From Oxalobacteraceae bacterium (GTDB lineage: Bacteria; Pseudomonadota; Gammaproteobacteria; Burkholderiales; Burkholderiaceae_D): DNA of 37,803 nucleotides. Location: NCBI GenBank assembly GCA_003537575.1, contig DPRS01000038.1:113540-151342 (forward strand). Reading direction: 5' to 3'. The notes beneath the pieces were generated by a model that did no database searches, was not told the origin of the DNA, and saw only the letters and a list, made by a program, of their open reading frames with translations. The position numbers and the translations under genes are program-made. Below, piece after piece: positions 16,335-24,579 of this stretch; position 1 is the stretch's first letter; each line of letters begins with the position of its first letter.

Positions 16335-16378
16335 CAGAGATTCGTCGAAGAAAACTTTTCTTATTAAACGAATCTCTG
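16335..16378. repeat. Nested inverted repeat between ybeY and corC
   Basis: A perfect 11-bp inverted repeat (CAGAGATTCGT at 16335-16345, ACGAATCTCTG at 16368-16378) encloses a second perfect 7-bp palindrome (AAGAAAA 16348-16354, TTTTCTT 16356-16362). The transcript of either strand could fold into a long interrupted hairpin. It starts 16 bases after the ybeY stop. No T-run follows the outer stem on either strand, so a classical intrinsic terminator is not obvious. An attenuator, RNase processing site or degenerate mobile repeat are alternatives. Confidence 0.7.
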
Positions 16379-16491
16379 GCCCTGGGCACTAGCGCCGGGT
16401 TGCTGCAATGGCCATGCCAGCTTGCCAATTTGCGGCGCCCACCGGGTTTTGGTGTATGCTATCAAGCTTTGAAACAACGGCTTCCCGCCAT

Positions 16492-17394
16492 ATGCAAGAG
16501 CACCCTAGTAGCGTCAGATCGTTCGACGCCAGCGTCAAGCCTCACCGGCCGCCGCACCGATCCCTGTTCGAACGACTGACCGCCCTGATTTCTCCCGAGC
16601 CCGACAATCGCGCGGAATTGCTCGACATTCTCCACGACGCCCACGAGCGCAAGCTGATCGACGCCGACGCCCTGTCGATGATCGAAGGCGTGTTCCAGGT
16701 ATCCGACCTGTCCGCGCGCGACATTATGGTGCCGCGGCCGCAGATGGACGTGATCGACATTGCAACACCCATCGAGGAGTGGATGCCGCTGGTGCAGAAA
16801 ACCGGCCATTCGCGTTTCCCGGTGGTCGACGGCGACCGCGACAAGGTGGTCGGCACCTTGCTGGCCAAGGACTTGCTGCGCTATTACGCCGACGAATCCT
16901 TCGATGTGCGCCACATGGTGCGCCCGGCAGTGTTCATCCCGGAATCGAAGCGCCTCAATGTCCTGTTGCGCGATTTCCGTGCCAACCGCAACCACATGGC
17001 GGTCGTGGTCGATGAATACGGCGCCGTCGCCGGCCTGATCACCATCGAAGACGTGCTGGAGCAGATCGTCGGCGATATCGAGGACGAGTTCGACATCGAC
17101 AAGGAAGACGACAACATCCTGCGCGTGCGCGACGGCGTGCGCGGACCGCGCTGGCGCGTCCATGCCATCACCGAAATCGAGCAGTTCAACGAAGCGCTCG
17201 GCACCGGGCTGGCCGAGGACGCGGTCGACACCGTCGGGGGCCTGGTGGTCACCCGCCTGGGCCGGGTGCCACACAAGGGCGAGGAGTTCGAGATCGGACC
17301 GCTGCATTTTCAGGTCTTGCGCGCCGACGCCCGCCGGGTGCACATGCTGCTGGTTGAAAAACTGCCGGCGGCGGCGGAAGCCACGGCAGCCTGA
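16492..17394 (+). CDS. corC: CorC/HlyC family CBS-domain protein (YbeX)
   Basis: Cytoplasmic protein of 300 residues (E. coli CorC is 292) linked to Mg2+/Co2+ homeostasis and ribosome-related functions. A tandem CBS pair spans about residues 70-190, starting at LSARDIMVPRPQMDVID and including DEYGAVAGLITIEDVLEQIVGD. The C-terminal CorC_HlyC transporter-associated domain follows (about 207-290, with VGGLVVTRLGRVPHKGEEF). No membrane segment is present. ATG 16492 gives MQEHPSSVRSFD, typical of Burkholderiales; an earlier in-frame ATG at 16408 would add 28 unrelated residues. It is followed by lnt after seven bases. Confidence 0.94.
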   Translation: MQEHPSSVRSFDASVKPHRPPHRSLFERLTALISPEPDNRAELLDILHDAHERKLIDADALSMIEGVFQVSDLSARDIMVPRPQMDVIDIATPIEEWMPLVQKTGHSRFPVVDGDRDKVVGTLLAKDLLRYYADESFDVRHMVRPAVFIPESKRLNVLLRDFRANRNHMAVVVDEYGAVAGLITIEDVLEQIVGDIEDEFDIDKEDDNILRVRDGVRGPRWRVHAITEIEQFNEALGTGLAEDAVDTVGGLVVTRLGRVPHKGEEFEIGPLHFQVLRADARRVHMLLVEKLPAAAEATAA

Positions 17395-17401
17395 GGCCTG
17401 C

Positions 17402-18985
17402 ATGCAGGCTTTCGAAGGTGCCCTGCTCCGCCCTGCCCGCCCCGTTCTCGTCGCCAAACTGCTGATCGCGCTGGCGGCCGGCGTCTGTAACGTCTTCGCC
17501 TACGCTCCCTTTGGCCTGTGGCCACTGCAAATCCTGCTGCTGGCAGTACTGTTGCGGCTGCTGCCGGCCGCCGGCTCGGTGCGCCAGGCCGCACTGCTGG
17601 GCATGGCTTACGGCTGGGGCTGGGCGGCAGCCGGCGTGCACTGGCTGTACATCAGCATGCACCATTACGGTGGCATGCCGGCGTGGATGGCGGCGCTGGC
17701 GGTGGCGCTGCTGGCAATCTGGCTGGGTCTGTTCGCGGCCCTGTCCACCGGTCTCGGCGCCTGGTTGCGCCGGCGCTGGAACCTGTCTGCCGTCGCTACC
17801 CTGCTGCTGGTTATCCCGGCATTGTGGGCACTGGGCGAATGGCTGCGAAGCTGGATCTTCACCGGCTTCCCCTGGATTTCCTCCGGCTATGCCCATGGCA
17901 ACGGCCCCCTGGCGGGCTTTGCGCCGCTGGCCGGCGTCTACGGCATCGGCTGGCTGGCGGCGCTGGCGGCCGGCGCATTGGCCCTGCTGCCCACACACAG
18001 GCGACCGGCGTTGCTGCTGCCGATCCTGCTGCTGGGCGGCTGGGCCTTGCAGGCGGTTTCCTGGACCGACAAGCATGGCGAGCCGGTCACGGTGCGCCTA
18101 TTGCAAGGCAACGTGCCGCAGGAAATGAAATTCGACCCGGACCGTATTGCCAGCACTCTGGCCGATTACGAGTTCATGATCCGGCAAAAGCCCGCCGACC
18201 TGATCGCTACACCAGAAACCGCGATTCCCCTACTGTCAACCCGCCTGCCCGAAAATTACCTGGAAAGGCTGTCCGCCTTCGCGCGCCAGTCCGGCAGCCA
18301 TATCATCGTCGGCCTGCCCATGTCCGACGGCCCGGGGCGCTATGCCAACAGCGTGCTGGGGCTGGCGCCCGGCGCGCAGAGTTTGCAAAATGCCGACTAC
18401 CGCTACGACAAGCACCACCTGGTGCCATTCGGCGAATTCATCCCGCCGGGATTCCGCTGGTTCGTCGACATGATGCACATGCCGCTGGGCGACTTCACCC
18501 GCGGCGCGCCGCTGCAGCCGCCGTTCCAGGTGAAGGATCAGTGGGTACTGCCGAACATCTGCTACGAAGACCTGTTTGGCGAGGAAATCGCCGACCAGCT
18601 GGCGGCTGGCTATTTCGGCGACATCCCGCAAGCCACCGTGCTGCTGAATGTCTCCAACATCGCCTGGTTCGGCGACTCCATCGCCCTGCCGCAGCATTTG
18701 CAAATCTCGCAAATGCGCGCGCTGGAAACCGGCCGCCCCATGCTGCGCGCCACCAATACCGGCGCTACCGCCGTCATCAACCACCGCGGCCGGGTGACGG
18801 CGCAGCTGCCGCCCTTTACCAACGGCGCGCTGGAAGCCACCGTGCAGGGCTACGCCGGCGTCACGCCCTATATCGTGCTCGGCAACGGGCTGGTGGTCGC
18901 GCTGGCCCTGCTGGCGCTGGCAATCGCACGTTTCTTGAGCTGGAAAAAGGCCCGAAACCAGCCGGAGATGGGTAAAAACCGCTAA
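17402..18985 (+). CDS. lnt: Apolipoprotein N-acyltransferase Lnt
   Basis: Inner-membrane enzyme of 527 residues (usual about 510) that adds the third acyl chain to the N-terminal Cys of lipoproteins, a step needed for export to the outer membrane. The N-terminal half has several membrane segments (residues about 15-220), then a periplasmic nitrilase-like domain. Catalytic E272 (TPETAIPLL), K337 (KHHLVPFGEF) and C387 (NICYEDLFG) correspond to E. coli E267, K335 and C387. A C-terminal membrane helix (VLGNGLVVALALLALAIA) closes it. ATG 17402 follows the corC stop closely, and corC-lnt adjacency is conserved. Confidence 0.96.
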   Translation: MQAFEGALLRPARPVLVAKLLIALAAGVCNVFAYAPFGLWPLQILLLAVLLRLLPAAGSVRQAALLGMAYGWGWAAAGVHWLYISMHHYGGMPAWMAALAVALLAIWLGLFAALSTGLGAWLRRRWNLSAVATLLLVIPALWALGEWLRSWIFTGFPWISSGYAHGNGPLAGFAPLAGVYGIGWLAALAAGALALLPTHRRPALLLPILLLGGWALQAVSWTDKHGEPVTVRLLQGNVPQEMKFDPDRIASTLADYEFMIRQKPADLIATPETAIPLLSTRLPENYLERLSAFARQSGSHIIVGLPMSDGPGRYANSVLGLAPGAQSLQNADYRYDKHHLVPFGEFIPPGFRWFVDMMHMPLGDFTRGAPLQPPFQVKDQWVLPNICYEDLFGEEIADQLAAGYFGDIPQATVLLNVSNIAWFGDSIALPQHLQISQMRALETGRPMLRATNTGATAVINHRGRVTAQLPPFTNGALEATVQGYAGVTPYIVLGNGLVVALALLALAIARFLSWKKARNQPEMGKNR

Positions 18986-19013
18986 AATCTTGGGTTTTAC
19001 CGATTCCATTTCT

Positions 19014-19027
19014 CCCCGATAGCGGGG
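19014..19027 (+). other. Small hairpin in the glyQ leader
   Basis: CCCCG (19014-19018) and CGGGG (19023-19027) form a 5-bp stem with a 4-base loop, 15 bases before glyQ. It could influence translation initiation, or be chance; no glycine riboswitch features are visible in this 56-base gap. Confidence 0.3.
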
Positions 19028-19041
19028 ACGGGAAACCCACC

Positions 19042-19953
19042 ATGCTCACATTTCAACAAGTCATACTGAAGCTGCAGGAATACTGGGATGCGCAAGGCTG
19101 CGCCCTGCTGCAGCCCTACGACATGGAAGTCGGCGCCGGCACCTCGCATACCGCGACCTTCCTGCGCGCGATCGGCCCGGAGCCCTGGCGCGCCGCCTAT
19201 GTGCAGCCGTCGCGCCGTCCCAAGGATGGGCGCTACGGCGAAAACCCCAACCGCATGCAGCATTACTACCAGTACCAGGTGGTGCTCAAACCCGCGCCGG
19301 AAAACATCCTCGAACTCTACCTCGGCTCGCTGCAGGCATTGGGACTGAACCTGCAGCAGAACGACGTGCGCTTCGTCGAGGACGACTGGGAAAACCCCAC
19401 CCTGGGCGCCTGGGGCCTGGGCTGGGAAGTCTGGCTGAACGGCATGGAAGTCACCCAGTTCACCTACTTCCAGCAAGTCGGCGGCCTCGACTGCAAGCCG
19501 ACGCTGGGCGAAATCACCTACGGCATCGAACGCCTGGCGATGTATCTGCAGGGCGTGGAAAACGTCTACGACCTGGTGTGGACAGAATGGGAAGAGCATG
19601 GCGTGACCAAGCGCCTGACCTACGGCGACGTGTTCCATCAGAACGAAGTCGAGCAATCGACCTTCAACTTCGAGCATTCCAACACCGATTTCCTGTTTTC
19701 GCTGTTCGGCAATTACGAAACCGAGGCCAAGCGCCTGATGGAAGTGCCGCTGGCGCTGCCGGCCTACGAAATGGTGCTGAAGGCTGCGCATACCTTCAAC
19801 CTGCTGGATGCGCGCGGCGCCATTTCCGTCACCGAACGCGCTGCCTACATCGGCCGCATCCGCAACCTGTCGCGCGCGGTGGCGCAAGCCTACTACGAAT
19901 CGCGCGAGAAGCTGGGCTTCCCGATGTGCGGCGACAGCCGCCAGGCTGCGTAA
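19042..19953 (+). CDS. glyQ: Glycyl-tRNA synthetase alpha subunit
   Basis: Class II synthetase alpha subunit of 303 residues (E. coli 303) carrying the aminoacylation core. It begins MLTFQQVILKLQEYWDAQGCALLQPYDMEVGAGTSH and contains the motif 2 region AAYVQPSRRPKDGRYGENPNRMQHYYQYQV and the motif 3 region EITYGIERLAMYLQ. With GlyS it forms the alpha2beta2 enzyme that charges tRNA-Gly. ATG 19042 is preceded by a GGGACGGGAAA leader. glyS follows after 50 bases. Confidence 0.98.
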   Translation: MLTFQQVILKLQEYWDAQGCALLQPYDMEVGAGTSHTATFLRAIGPEPWRAAYVQPSRRPKDGRYGENPNRMQHYYQYQVVLKPAPENILELYLGSLQALGLNLQQNDVRFVEDDWENPTLGAWGLGWEVWLNGMEVTQFTYFQQVGGLDCKPTLGEITYGIERLAMYLQGVENVYDLVWTEWEEHGVTKRLTYGDVFHQNEVEQSTFNFEHSNTDFLFSLFGNYETEAKRLMEVPLALPAYEMVLKAAHTFNLLDARGAISVTERAAYIGRIRNLSRAVAQAYYESREKLGFPMCGDSRQAA

Positions 19954-20003
19954 TATGGCAACAATGCGCCACCAACGCGCCGACAATGAATAACGAGAAT
20001 GCA

Positions 20004-22100
20004 ATGAACCAGACCCTGCTAGTCGAACTCCTTACCGAAGAATTGCCGCCCAAGGCGCTGGCCAAACTGGGCGAAGCCTTCGCCGCCGGCATCGCCAACG
20101 GCCTGAAATCGCGCGACTTCCTCGAAGCCGGCGCTGTCGCCACCGCCTACGCCACGCCGCGCCGCCTGGCAGTGTCGATCACCGGCGTGCGCGCCACCTC
20201 GCCCGACAAGGCGATCCGCGAAAAAGTGCTGCCGGTGACGGTGGCGCTGGATGCCGAAGGCAAGCCGAGCGCGCCGCTGGGCAAGAAGCTCGCCGCGCTG
20301 GCCGCCACCGCCAAGGTCGAGTCGATCGCGCTGGAACAACTGGAACGCGCCCAGGACGGCAAGGCCGAAAGCTTCTTCTTCAGCTATACCGCGGCCGGCG
20401 CCCCGCTGCACATCGGCCTGCAGGCGGCGCTGGAAGAATCCATTGCCAAGCTGCCGATCCCGAAAGTCATGAACTACCAGCGCCCGGATGGCTCGGACGT
20501 GCAATTCGTGCGCCCGGTGCACCGGCTGATCGCCCTGCATGGCACGGAAGTCGTGCCGCTGGCGATCCTCGGTCTGGCCGCCGGCCGCACCACGCTCGGT
20601 CACCGCTTCCTCTCCCAAGGCGAAGTGGCGCTGCCGAATGCGGAAAGTTACGAAACGCTGCTGGAATCCCAGGGCAAGATCGTACCCAGCATCACCGAGC
20701 GCAAGGAAAAAATCCGTGCCGCCCTGCTGGAGCGCGCCGGCCACGACAAGGTGCTGATGCCGGAAGCCTTGCTGGATGAAGTCACCGCGCTGGTCGAATG
20801 GCCGGTGGTGTACGAATGCCACTTCGAGGAAGAATTCCTCGCAGTGCCGCAGGAGTGCCTGATCCTGACCATGCAGACCAACCAGAAATACTTCGCCCTG
20901 ACCGACATTGGCGGGCGCCTGCGCTCGCGCTTCCTGATCGTCTCCAACCTGGAAACTGCCGATCCGCAGCACATCATCGGCGGCAACGAGCGCGTGGTGC
21001 GCCCGCGCCTGTCGGATGCGAAATTCTTCTTCGAGCAGGACAAAAAGAAGAAACTTGCCGAGCGCCTGCCCGGCCTGGCCAGCGTGGTCTACCACAACAA
21101 GTTGGGCACCCAGGCGCAGCGCACCGAGCGCGTCAAGGCGCTGGCCGCCGGCATCGCCCGAACGATGGGCGCGGATGTCGCGCTGGCCGAACGCGGCGCG
21201 TTGCTCGCCAAGGCCGACCTCTTGACCGACATGGTGGGCGAATTCCCCGAGCTGCAAGGCATCATGGGCACCTACTATGCCCGCCACGACGGCGAACCTG
21301 AAGAAGTCGCGCAGGCGGCCTCGGAACATTACCAGCCGCGCTTTGCCGGCGACGCCCTGCCCGCCACCGCCACCGGCACCGCGGTGGCATTGGCCGACAA
21401 GCTGGAAACCCTGGTCGGCATCTGGGGCATTGGCCTCTCGCCCACCGGCGACAAGGACCCGTTCGCGCTGCGCCGCCATGCGCTGGGCATCCTGCGCATG
21501 CTGGTCGAAAAACGCCTGCCGCTGTCCATCGGCGACCTGCTCGCGCAGGCCGCGCAACTGTTCGCCGGCAATCCGCAATTCAAGCAGGCTGATGCCGACA
21601 TCCGCGCCTTCCTGTACGACCGCCTGCGCGGCCTGCTGCGCGAGCGCGGCTTTACGCAAAACGAAGTGGAAGCCGTGGTTTCCCAGGAGCCGAATACCCT
21701 GGACAATATCGTCGAACGACTGGAAGCGGTGCAGGCCTTCGCCGCCCTGCCGCAAGCCGAAGCGCTGGCCGCCGCCAACAAGCGCATCACCAATATCCTG
21801 AAGAAGTCCGAGGGCGCCGCCGGCGCCGTGCAGACCGGCCTGCTGCAGGAAGAAGCCGAACGCGGCCTGCATGCAGCCATGGCCGAACTGGCGCCGAGAA
21901 TCGACGCCGCCTTCGCCCAGGGCGATTTCACCGGCACGCTCAAGGCGCTGGCGCGACTGCGCGAGAACGTCGACGCCTTCTTCGACGACGTGATGGTGAT
22001 GGCGGAAGACCTGGCGTTGCGCAACAACCGCCTGGCGCTGCTGGCGCAACTGCACGGCATGATGAACCGCGTGGCCGACATTTCCAAGCTGGCGGCATGA
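20004..22100 (+). CDS. glyS: Glycyl-tRNA synthetase beta subunit
   Basis: Beta subunit of 698 residues (E. coli 689), needed for tRNA-Gly recognition. The N-terminus MNQTLLVELLTEELPPKAL matches the family from residue 1. The central HD-like region includes LLTDMVGEFPELQGIMGTYYARHDGE, and the C-terminal DALR anticodon-binding region includes VDAFFDDVMVMAED. An in-frame ATG at 19986 would add six residues; 20004 fits the family better, though neither has a strong ribosome site. Convincing frame and codon use throughout; the long open frame on the opposite strand is a shadow. Confidence 0.97.
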   Translation: MNQTLLVELLTEELPPKALAKLGEAFAAGIANGLKSRDFLEAGAVATAYATPRRLAVSITGVRATSPDKAIREKVLPVTVALDAEGKPSAPLGKKLAALAATAKVESIALEQLERAQDGKAESFFFSYTAAGAPLHIGLQAALEESIAKLPIPKVMNYQRPDGSDVQFVRPVHRLIALHGTEVVPLAILGLAAGRTTLGHRFLSQGEVALPNAESYETLLESQGKIVPSITERKEKIRAALLERAGHDKVLMPEALLDEVTALVEWPVVYECHFEEEFLAVPQECLILTMQTNQKYFALTDIGGRLRSRFLIVSNLETADPQHIIGGNERVVRPRLSDAKFFFEQDKKKKLAERLPGLASVVYHNKLGTQAQRTERVKALAAGIARTMGADVALAERGALLAKADLLTDMVGEFPELQGIMGTYYARHDGEPEEVAQAASEHYQPRFAGDALPATATGTAVALADKLETLVGIWGIGLSPTGDKDPFALRRHALGILRMLVEKRLPLSIGDLLAQAAQLFAGNPQFKQADADIRAFLYDRLRGLLRERGFTQNEVEAVVSQEPNTLDNIVERLEAVQAFAALPQAEALAAANKRITNILKKSEGAAGAVQTGLLQEEAERGLHAAMAELAPRIDAAFAQGDFTGTLKALARLRENVDAFFDDVMVMAEDLALRNNRLALLAQLHGMMNRVADISKLAA

Positions 22101-22119
22101 CGGCCATCGGCCCGGCAGT

Positions 22120-22698
22120 ATGCACACCCCAAGCATGAAACTGATCGTCCTCGACCGCAACGGCGTGATCAACCAGTGCGCCGAAGGCTACATCAAGTCG
22201 CCGGAGGAATGGGCGCCGATCCCCGGTTCGCTGCAGGCGATCGCGCGCCTGAATCAGTCCGGCTACCGGGTGGTGGTCACCACCAACCAGTCCGGCATCG
22301 CGCGCGGCAAGCTGTCCGTGGTGGCGCTCAACGCGATCCACCAGAAAATGCACGAAGCCGCCAAGATGGTCGGCGCCGAGATCGACGCGGTATTCTTTTG
22401 CCCGCACGCCGCCGAGGATAATTGCGACTGCCGCAAGCCCAAGCCGGGCATGCTGCGCGCCATCGCCAAGCGCTACGGCATCGATTTGAAAGACGTGCCG
22501 GTGGTGGGCGATTCGCTGCGCGACCTGCAGGCGGCGTTCGTGTCCGGCTGTTCTCCCTACCTGGTCCTGACCGGCAATGGCGAACAGACCCGCGACAAGG
22601 GCGGCATGCCGCCTGGCACGCAGATTTTCCCGGACCTGACCGCCGTGGTCGAGCATATTCTGGCGGCAGCGCCATCCGCCTCCGACGCCGCTTCCTAA
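22120..22698 (+). CDS. gmhB: D-glycero-D-manno-heptose 1,7-bisphosphate phosphatase (GmhB, HAD family)
   Basis: HAD-family phosphatase of 192 residues in the ADP-heptose pathway for the LPS inner core. Motif I reads VLDRNGVIN, with nucleophile D12. The second Asp of the usual DxD is Asn here (N14, codon 22159-22161). Motif II is VVVTTNQSGIARG, and the zinc loop CPHAAEDNCDCRKPKPG holds the Cys/His ligands. The acidic motif near VVGDSLRDLQAA is intact. Start may be ATG 22120 or, by family similarity, ATG 22135 (MKLIVLDR); neither has a good ribosome site. The glyS-gmhB-plsC order is common in Burkholderiales. Confidence 0.88.
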   Translation: MHTPSMKLIVLDRNGVINQCAEGYIKSPEEWAPIPGSLQAIARLNQSGYRVVVTTNQSGIARGKLSVVALNAIHQKMHEAAKMVGAEIDAVFFCPHAAEDNCDCRKPKPGMLRAIAKRYGIDLKDVPVVGDSLRDLQAAFVSGCSPYLVLTGNGEQTRDKGGMPPGTQIFPDLTAVVEHILAAAPSASDAAS

Positions 22699-22730
22699 CC
22701 CTCATATTCAATCAAGATAGGCTTAAATTC

Positions 22731-23495
22731 ATGTCGCGCATTTCGCTGTTTCTGCGTTCACTCCTGTTTGCCGTGCTGATGATCCTGGCCACTCTCATCT
22801 GGGTGCCGCTATGCTTTATTTTTGCGCCGCTGCCCTACGCCCGCCGCTACTACTGGACTTCGCGCTGGAACGTATTCGTCATCTGGGCCGCGCGCGTGGT
22901 CTGCGGCATCCGCTACCAGATCAGAGGCTGGGAAAACCTGCCCGATGCGCCGGTGATCCTGCTGTCGAAGCATCAGTCGGCATGGGAAACCATCTTTTAC
23001 CTGGCCGCCATGCCGCGCCCCCTGGTATTCGTCTACAAGAAAGCGCTCAACTACATTCCTTTCTTCGGCTGGGGCATTGCGCTGTTGCGTATGATCCCGA
23101 TCGACCGCAGCAAGGGCCGCGACGCTTTCGGGCAAATTCTCGAGCAGGGCAGGAAACGCCTGGCCGACGGCCAGTGGATCATCATGTTCCCGGAAGGCAC
23201 GCGCATCGCGGTCGGCAAGCGCGGCAAGTACAAGACCGGCGGCACCCGCCTGGCGGTGGAAACCGGCACCCTGGTGGTCCCCATCGCCGTGAATTCCGGC
23301 GAATGCTGGCCCAAGAATTCCTTCGTCAAGAAACCCGGGGTAATCACGGTCTCGATCGGCAAGCCGCTGTCGCCGCAAGGCCTGAACCAGACGGAATTGA
23401 TGCAACAAGTTGAAAATTGGATAGAATCGGAAATGCGGGTAATCTCGCCCGCAGTGTATGCACGCCGGCCCGCCAACCACGCGACTGAACCTTGA
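22731..23495 (+). CDS. plsC: 1-acyl-sn-glycerol-3-phosphate acyltransferase
   Basis: Inner-membrane acyltransferase of 254 residues that converts lysophosphatidate to phosphatidate. A hydrophobic N-terminal segment (residues 5-35) anchors it. The acyltransferase motif I reads SKHQSAWET, with H81 and E86, i.e. HX4E in place of the textbook HX4D. Motif III is MFPEGTRIAVGKRGKYKTGG. The frame is open upstream inside gmhB, but MSRISLFLRSLLFAV from ATG 22731 fits the family. Its stop overlaps the TTG start of the next gene. Confidence 0.92.
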   Translation: MSRISLFLRSLLFAVLMILATLIWVPLCFIFAPLPYARRYYWTSRWNVFVIWAARVVCGIRYQIRGWENLPDAPVILLSKHQSAWETIFYLAAMPRPLVFVYKKALNYIPFFGWGIALLRMIPIDRSKGRDAFGQILEQGRKRLADGQWIIMFPEGTRIAVGKRGKYKTGGTRLAVETGTLVVPIAVNSGECWPKNSFVKKPGVITVSIGKPLSPQGLNQTELMQQVENWIESEMRVISPAVYARRPANHATEP

Positions 23496-24388
23496 AACTG
23501 CGACGCCAGAGCCCGCCCGACCCTGAGCAGCTCGCGCTGCAGCTGGACCTTTTCGCCGCCGACGCGCCGGCGGCTACCGCTCCGGCGGTAGCGCTCCCCT
23601 CCGGGCCGGCTGCTGGCAACACGCTCCCGAACACAAGTCTTCCTCCCCCTGTCCCTGCAGCCCCCGGCAAGCGCCGCCTTCAGGTCGGCAGCCATCTGCT
23701 CGACTACGCCCTGATACGCTCCAAGCGCCGCACGATCGGCTTCCTGATCGATGACGATGGCTTGCGGGTGACCGCGCCGAGGTGGGTCGGCATCGCCGAG
23801 ATCGAAAACGCAATCCATGAGAAGCAGCGCTGGATTTTCGCCAAGCTGAACGAGCGGCGCGAGCGTTCGGCACGCCGCCTGCAGCCGCAGATGCAATGGC
23901 GCGACGGCGCCACCCTGCCCTACCTTGGCGGCGACATCACCCTGAAGATCGCCGCCGGCCGCGCCGCCGGCATCGAATTCACGGACACGGTGCGCGAGCT
24001 GACCGTATGCCTGCCGGCCGACGCCGGCGAACAGCAGCTGAAAGACCGCGTGCAAGGCTGGCTGCAAGGGGAGGCAAAACGCATCTTTGCAGAACGCCTG
24101 CCGCTGTACGCGGCAAAGCTGGAAGTCGTCTACCGTTCGTTCTCCCTGTCCTCGGCCACCACCCAATGGGGTTCCTGCACCGCCGACGGTCGCATCCGCC
24201 TGAACTGGCGCCTGGTGCACTTCGCCCTGCCGCTGATCGATTACGTGATCGCGCACGAACTGTCGCACCTGCGCGAAATGAACCACAGCCCGCGATTCTG
24301 GGCGACGGTGCAATCGGTCTTCCCCGAATTCCAGTCCGCCAAAAAAGCCTTGCGCGAACAGGCGGCGGAAACCTTGCCGGTGTTTTAG
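23492..24388 (+). CDS. YgjP-like M48-type zinc metallopeptidase family protein
   Basis: Protein of 298 residues with the YgjP/DUF45 metallopeptidase domain from about residue 65 to the end. The zinc motif is H255-E256-x2-H259 followed by H265 (AHELSHLREMNHSPRFW), and the conserved TQWGSCTADGRIRLNWRL precedes it. The first 60 residues are a Pro/Ala-rich, probably disordered extension not seen in E. coli YgjP. The start is TTG at 23492-23494, overlapping the plsC stop by three bases; no ATG exists before the conserved domain. The physiological substrate of the family is unknown to me. No signal peptide, so cytoplasmic. Confidence 0.88.
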   Translation: MKLRRQSPPDPEQLALQLDLFAADAPAATAPAVALPSGPAAGNTLPNTSLPPPVPAAPGKRRLQVGSHLLDYALIRSKRRTIGFLIDDDGLRVTAPRWVGIAEIENAIHEKQRWIFAKLNERRERSARRLQPQMQWRDGATLPYLGGDITLKIAAGRAAGIEFTDTVRELTVCLPADAGEQQLKDRVQGWLQGEAKRIFAERLPLYAAKLEVVYRSFSLSSATTQWGSCTADGRIRLNWRLVHFALPLIDYVIAHELSHLREMNHSPRFWATVQSVFPEFQSAKKALREQAAETLPVF

Positions 24389-24579
24389 AGCAGATTCAGC
24401 CAGGCATACTCATTCATGCCGGGTGCGGAAATCGCCTTCCAGCTGAACCGACACGGTCAGTCCGTCGGGCGCAACAGCGCCGGTTGCGAGATGCCTGAAC
24501 TGCTATAATTACTGAAGAGCAACGCGTCTCTGGCCGCGTCGCACGCCGACCCTGCAATCCCGATACAATCCCGACTATC
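24389..24579. promoter_or_regulatory. pagL leader with extended -10 promoter
   Basis: This 191-base gap breaks an otherwise tightly packed gene run. It contains short GC hairpins (CCGAC 24448-24452 with GTCGG 24464-24468; GGCGC 24468-24472 with GCGCC 24477-24481) and then TGCTATAAT at 24501-24509. The latter is a perfect consensus extended -10 (TG at 24501-24502, TATAAT at 24504-24509). A TTGCGA at 24484 is only 14 bases upstream, too close for a good -35, consistent with an extended -10 promoter. Transcription would start near 24516, leaving a leader of about 64 bases before pagL. Confidence 0.6.

Noticed and set aside
18970..19041. Glycine riboswitch or T-box before glyQ
   Set aside because: The gap is only 56 bases with one small hairpin; too short for either element.
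20019..22172. 717-codon minus-strand open frame opposite glyS
   Set aside because: Long antisense frames are common opposite GC-rich genes; glyS on the + strand is unmistakable and the antisense protein is Gln/Gly/Arg-rich without motifs.
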